In this document: positions 5,982 to 8,473 of the stretch, one piece after another
Numbering within the stretch: position 1 is the first letter of the stretch
Layout: each line of letters opens with the position of its first letter
DNA from: Nocardia sp.
GTDB taxonomy: Bacteria; Actinomycetota; Actinomycetes; Mycobacteriales; Mycobacteriaceae
DNA: 8,473 nt
Direction: 5' to 3'
Assembly (NCBI GenBank): GCA_013361595.1
Contig: JABFXT010000121.1
Span: 1 to 8,473 of the forward strand
Program-made: the position numbers and the translations under genes
Notes under the pieces: model-generated
Database searches by the model: none
Told to the model about the DNA's origin: nothing
What the model saw: the letters and a program-made list of their open reading frames with translations, nothing else

Positions 5982-6337
5982 GACCGGCGCTGCGCGGACC
6001 GCGCGCGGTGGTGATCGGCGGTTGTGACCGGCATGCCGCCGGAGTGTCCGTACCGGCCCGGTCCACCCGCCGGGATCCGTGGCACGAACTGTCCGGAGCC
6101 GAACGCGTGGTCGCCGTCCTGGCCGCCGCGGGCTGGACCAATATCGCCATCGCGGACCGCCGCGGCACCTCGGTGCGGACCACCGAAGCGCAACTGGCGG
6201 CCGTACTGCGCAAACTGGTGATCGGCTCGCGGCGTGAGATCATCGAGTTCGTCCCGGACGAGCTCCTCCCCGATGTGCGCTACGAGGCCGGACGCCGGGC
6301 GCCCCGGCGCAGGCGATACCACCGCACCCGGACCTGA
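5978..6337 (+). CDS. Stand-alone LuxR-type helix-turn-helix protein
   Basis: Basic protein of 119 aa, probably DNA-binding. Residues 37-92 match a LuxR/GerE C-terminal HTH: HELSGAERVVAVLAAAGWTN (36-55), then IAIADRRGTSVRTTEAQLAAVLRKLVIGSR (56-85), the counterpart of LTxREreVLxLvaxGlsNxeIAxxLxiSxrTVxxHvxxIlrKL. The first 35 residues are not a recognisable receiver or ligand domain, and the tail is Arg-rich (RRAPRRRRYHRTRT). The GTG at 5978 lies in the GTGA that holds the VOC stop, so expression depends on that gene; no other start is better placed. It ends 30 bp from the convergent msrC stop. Possible roles are a small regulator of the pair or a truncated relative of larger LuxR proteins. The target is unknown. 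Confidence 0.78.
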   Translation: MRPALRGPRAVVIGGCDRHAAGVSVPARSTRRDPWHELSGAERVVAVLAAAGWTNIAIADRRGTSVRTTEAQLAAVLRKLVIGSRREIIEFVPDELLPDVRYEAGRRAPRRRRYHRTRT

Positions 6338-6349
6338 CGCCGACCGGCG
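6338..6349. terminator. Weak GC inverted repeat between convergent genes
   Basis: The 30-bp gap between the LuxR-HTH stop (6337) and the msrC stop (6368) starts with CGCCG-AC-CGGCG. The 2-nt loop forces partial melting of the stem and there is no U-tract. It is the only structure in the gap and could help end either convergent transcript. Confidence 0.2.
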
Positions 6350-6367
6350 CCGTCGCCGCCCGGGCCC

Positions 6368-6859
6368 TCAGCGTCGCGCCAGCGACGCCAGGAACACCCC
6401 GGCGATCGATTCGAGCCCGTACCGGTCGATCTCGTCGAATCGGCCGGGACGTGGACTGTCCAGATCGAGCACGCCGAGCAGGTCACCGTCGTAGACCAGC
6501 GGCACCACGATCTCCGACCGACTGTCGGCGTCGCAGGCGATATGACCGGGGAATTCGTGCACATCGGGCACCAGCTGGGTCCGGCGGGTGCGGGCGGCGG
6601 TACCGCACACCCCCGCACCCAGCGCGATCCGCACACAGGCCGGTTTGCCCTGGAACGGTCCGACGACGAGTTCACGGCCGTCGTAGAAGTAGAAACCGGC
6701 CCAGTTCACCTCCGCCAGACTGTGATAGACCAGCGAACTCAGATTGGCGGCGTTGGCGATCCGGTCGGATTCGCCGGTCAACAGGGCGGCGGCCCGGTCG
6801 GTGAGTTGCCGGTAACCCTCGGCGCGGTCGCCGGTCAGCGGTACGAGGTCGAACGTCAT
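6368..6859 (-). CDS. msrC: Free methionine-(R)-sulfoxide reductase (GAF domain, MsrC/fRMsr)
   Basis: Cytoplasmic repair enzyme that reduces free L-methionine-(R)-sulfoxide, returning oxidised methionine to the pool with thioredoxin-type electrons. The 163 aa match the E. coli enzyme (YebR) in length and consist of one GAF domain. The diagnostic block is continuous: VNWAGFYFYDGRELVVGPFQ (51-70), GKPACVRIALGAGVCGTAA (71-89), QLVPDVHEFPGHIACDADSR (95-114) and SEIVVPL (115-121). The three family cysteines are all present: C75, C85 and C109 (E. coli C84, C94, C118). The ATG at 6859 is used because homologues begin there. The frame runs on to 6919, but that stretch crosses a palindrome and has no family similarity. 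A TACCAT -10-like box 6 nt upstream suggests a leaderless transcript. It is divergent from the StyA-like gene with 149 bp between. It fits a sulfur or oxidative-stress theme without proving a link to the organosulfur genes. Confidence 0.92.
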   Translation of the reverse strand: MTFDLVPLTGDRAEGYRQLTDRAAALLTGESDRIANAANLSSLVYHSLAEVNWAGFYFYDGRELVVGPFQGKPACVRIALGAGVCGTAARTRRTQLVPDVHEFPGHIACDADSRSEIVVPLVYDGDLLGVLDLDSPRPGRFDEIDRYGLESIAGVFLASLARR

Positions 6860-6865
6860 GACCGG

Positions 6866-6871
6866 ATGGTA
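6866..6871 (-). promoter_or_regulatory. Candidate -10 box of msrC
   Basis: TACCAT on the minus strand (TAnnnT pattern), 6 nt before the ATG at 6859, consistent with a leaderless mRNA; no ribosome binding site is visible. The -35 region is not recognisable. Confidence 0.35.
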
Positions 6872-6874
6872 GGC

Positions 6875-6891
6875 CGGGCGCATCGCGCCCG
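6875..6891. promoter_or_regulatory. Perfect 7+7 bp inverted repeat in the msrC/StyA-like divergent region
   Basis: CGGGCGC (6875-6881)-ATC-GCGCCCG (6885-6891) lies directly upstream of the candidate msrC -10 (6866-6871), inside its -10/-35 spacer, and about 118 bp before the StyA-like start. A protein bound here would block msrC transcription. The operator role is inferred from position and symmetry. Confidence 0.4.
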
Positions 6892-7008
6892 ACCCGGCGG
6901 AAACCGTCGATAGCGCCACGAAAACGGCTGCGGTGCGGCGTTGTTCGGCATCAACTCGCGGTGAGTGTAAAGGTGCAGTACGGCGGCTCGGATCGTGACC
7001 ATGGCGCT

Positions 7009-8385
7009 ATGACTACGCAGAACACTTCCCACCGCACAGCCGCCGTGATCGGGGCGGGACAGACCGGCGTCACCGCGGCGCTCGGCCTGCTCGACGCCGG
7101 GTTCACGGTCACCGTCTACAGCGACAAGGACCAGCGTGACCTGCGGGACAAAGTACCCGCCACCGGGACGGCGCTGATCTTCGGTGAGGCCCAGGCCGCC
7201 GAAGAAGCGCTCGGCCTGCCCACCTACCTCGACCGCGCCCCGCTGCACAGCGGTCTCACCGTCCGCGTCGCCGGTGGTGGTGAGGAACTGATCGCGTTCG
7301 ACGGCGCGTTCGACGGCTTCCACGGGCTCGCCGTCGATACCCGGCTCAAAGCCGACGAACGGCTCACCGCGTTCCTGGAGCGCGGTGGCCGGTTCGTCGT
7401 CGACCAGGTGACGCCCGAACGGCTCGATCCGATCGCCGCCGACAACGATCTCACCCTGGTCGCGACCGGCCGCGGCGGTCTCGCCCAGCTGTTCGCGGTG
7501 GACGAGACCCGCACCGTCTACGACGCGCCGCAGCGCAGCCTGCTGACCGTCACGGTCACGGGTCTGCCGCATGACGAGTCGGTATTCGCCCATCGCAGCC
7601 CGGCCGGTGGCGGCCGCAGCGGTTTCTCCATCGTCGCCGAGGAGGGCGAGGCGTGGTGGGGGCCGTACCTGCACAAGGACGCGGGGCCGGCCTGGGCGTT
7701 CCTGGGCTGGGCACGACCGGGTGGTGACTGGGAGAAGCGCTTCGCCGCCGCCGATTCCGCGGAATCGGCGCACCGGATCGTCACCGACCTCTACCGCGAC
7801 TACCTCGACTGGGACCTGCCCGAAGTGCTCGCCACGAAGGTGATCGCCGACGATCCGCACTCCTGGCTGAAGGGTGCCGTCCGGCCGCTGTTCCGGCGCG
7901 GCGTCGGGCACACCGCGAGCGGCCGGCCGGTGGCGGCGCTCGGGGATACCGCCGTGGCGTACGACCCGATCGCCGGGCAGGGTGCGCAGAGCGGACTCAT
8001 CCAGGCGCAGCGCCTGGTCGCGGCGGCCGCGGCCCACGAGGGGGCGTTCGACGACGCGTGGATCACCACGCAGTACGAGGCGTTCCTGGACGCGCGCGCC
8101 GAGGACGCGGCCAAGGTCACCCGGTTGTTCCTCAGCGATCCCGAATTCGCGGAGATCGGCGGGCAGTTCTTCAGCGCGGCGGCGGCCGATCCGCGGTTCG
8201 CGTCGGCGCTCGTGGGCACACTGCACCGCCCGCAGGCGGCCCGTTCGGTGAATTCGGTGGCCGACGCGCACGACCTCATCGCGCAGGTCACCGGTGAGGA
8301 CGCGGCCACCGTACTGGGCCGGTTCCGGCCGGCCGGGCGGTTCAGCCGGTCGCAGTACGACACCGCAGCCGCGACCTCCGCCTGA
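7009..8385 (+). CDS. StyA-like FAD-dependent monooxygenase (styrene/indole monooxygenase family)
   Basis: Flavoprotein of 458 aa resembling the oxygenase of two-component styrene monooxygenases, which take reduced FAD from StyB and epoxidise alkenes or oxidise indoles and sulfides. Features: the Rossmann FAD motif AAVIGAGQTG (11-20) and VTVYSD (34-39), the StyA-type LAVDTRL...LERGGRFVVD segment (108-132), LVATGRGGLAQLF (150-162), and the second FAD motif ALGDTAVAYDPIAGQGAQSG (310-329), matching StyA's IGLGDIQATVDPVLGQGAN. The C-terminal region (330-458) is helical and somewhat longer than in StyA (about 415 aa). The loop where StyA has RLLNT reads VPATG here, so styrene itself need not be the substrate. 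The ATG at 7009 precedes the FAD motif by ten residues; an in-frame GTG at 6961 would add 16 residues from the promoter region. No clear RBS. No reductase follows within the window; a strong hairpin lies 22 bp after the stop. Confidence 0.83.
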   Translation: MTTQNTSHRTAAVIGAGQTGVTAALGLLDAGFTVTVYSDKDQRDLRDKVPATGTALIFGEAQAAEEALGLPTYLDRAPLHSGLTVRVAGGGEELIAFDGAFDGFHGLAVDTRLKADERLTAFLERGGRFVVDQVTPERLDPIAADNDLTLVATGRGGLAQLFAVDETRTVYDAPQRSLLTVTVTGLPHDESVFAHRSPAGGGRSGFSIVAEEGEAWWGPYLHKDAGPAWAFLGWARPGGDWEKRFAAADSAESAHRIVTDLYRDYLDWDLPEVLATKVIADDPHSWLKGAVRPLFRRGVGHTASGRPVAALGDTAVAYDPIAGQGAQSGLIQAQRLVAAAAAHEGAFDDAWITTQYEAFLDARAEDAAKVTRLFLSDPEFAEIGGQFFSAAAADPRFASALVGTLHRPQAARSVNSVADAHDLIAQVTGEDAATVLGRFRPAGRFSRSQYDTAAATSA

Positions 8386-8407
8386 CCGCCATACCGAACC
8401 CCGGCGA

Positions 8408-8431
8408 CCCGGCGGCCACCGTGCCGCCGGG
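8408..8431 (+). terminator. GC-rich hairpin downstream of the StyA-like gene
   Basis: CCCGGCGGC (8408-8416), loop CACCGT, GCCGCCGGG (8423-8431): a perfect 9-bp stem with a 6-nt loop starting 22 bp after the TGA. There is no U-tract, which is common for actinobacterial terminators. The remaining bases to 8473 hold a direct repeat ACCGGCCGCG (8434-8443 and 8452-8461) and no visible gene. Confidence 0.55.
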
Positions 8432-8473
8432 GCACCGGCCGCGAGCCCGGGTACCGGCCGCGGGTCGCCGGTA

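Noticed and set aside
6856..8271. 471-codon minus-strand frame opposite the StyA-like gene
   Set aside because: Shadow frame; the plus strand carries the two FAD motifs.
8434..8461. Direct repeat ACCGGCCGCG as an attachment site or start of an array
   Set aside because: Only two copies of a low-complexity GC 10-mer at the window edge; no further unit or integrase.

Overview
The window is about two-thirds G+C or more, with strongly GC-biased third codon positions, short intergenic gaps and overlapping stop/start codons. Together with the protein types this points to a mycolic-acid actinomycete, most likely Nocardia or a close relative such as Rhodococcus. The genus is an inference from protein style and gene content; no rRNA or marker gene is present.

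Layout. (1) Positions 1-404 (minus) hold the decayed 3' part of a DUF1023-type alpha/beta hydrolase. It has lost its 5' half, carries an in-frame amber codon, and probably has an internal deletion. (2) Positions 444-1589 (minus) encode a full-length SsuD-type FMNH2-dependent alkanesulfonate monooxygenase. (3) A 193-bp divergent control region (1590-1782) contains a perfect 7+7 inverted repeat and three ACCGGT palindromes. (4) A two-gene operon on the plus strand (1783-4430, stop and start sharing one base) encodes an acyl-CoA-dehydrogenase-fold monooxygenase of the DszC/SfnB type and an NtaA/DmoA-type LLM monooxygenase very like dimethylsulfide monooxygenase. (5) A GlxA-type (DJ-1/PfpI + AraC) regulator (4431-5405, minus) abuts that operon tail to tail. 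(6) A divergent pair follows on the plus strand: a VOC/glyoxalase-fold protein and, overlapping it by 4 bp, a 119-residue stand-alone LuxR-type HTH protein. (7) Free methionine-(R)-sulfoxide reductase MsrC is at 6368-6859 (minus). (8) Divergent from it is a StyA-like FAD monooxygenase (7009-8385, plus), followed by a strong GC hairpin.

Reading of the locus. SsuD-like, DszC/SfnB-like and DmoA-like enzymes around one promoter region look like an organosulfur scavenging module: C-S bond cleavage of sulfonates, sulfones or thioethers when sulfate is scarce. The adjacent GlxA-type protein is the nearest candidate regulator. MsrC adds reduction of oxidised free methionine. The StyA-like enzyme is a fourth monooxygenase of a two-component type. 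No flavin reductase and no sulfonate transporter is encoded here, so the reduced flavin must come from elsewhere. None of the substrates is proven by sequence. I found no tRNA, rRNA, CRISPR array or insertion sequence. The nearest thing to an unusual system is this dense set of reductase-less two-component monooxygenases with palindrome-rich divergent promoters; I do not see a clearly unprecedented system.
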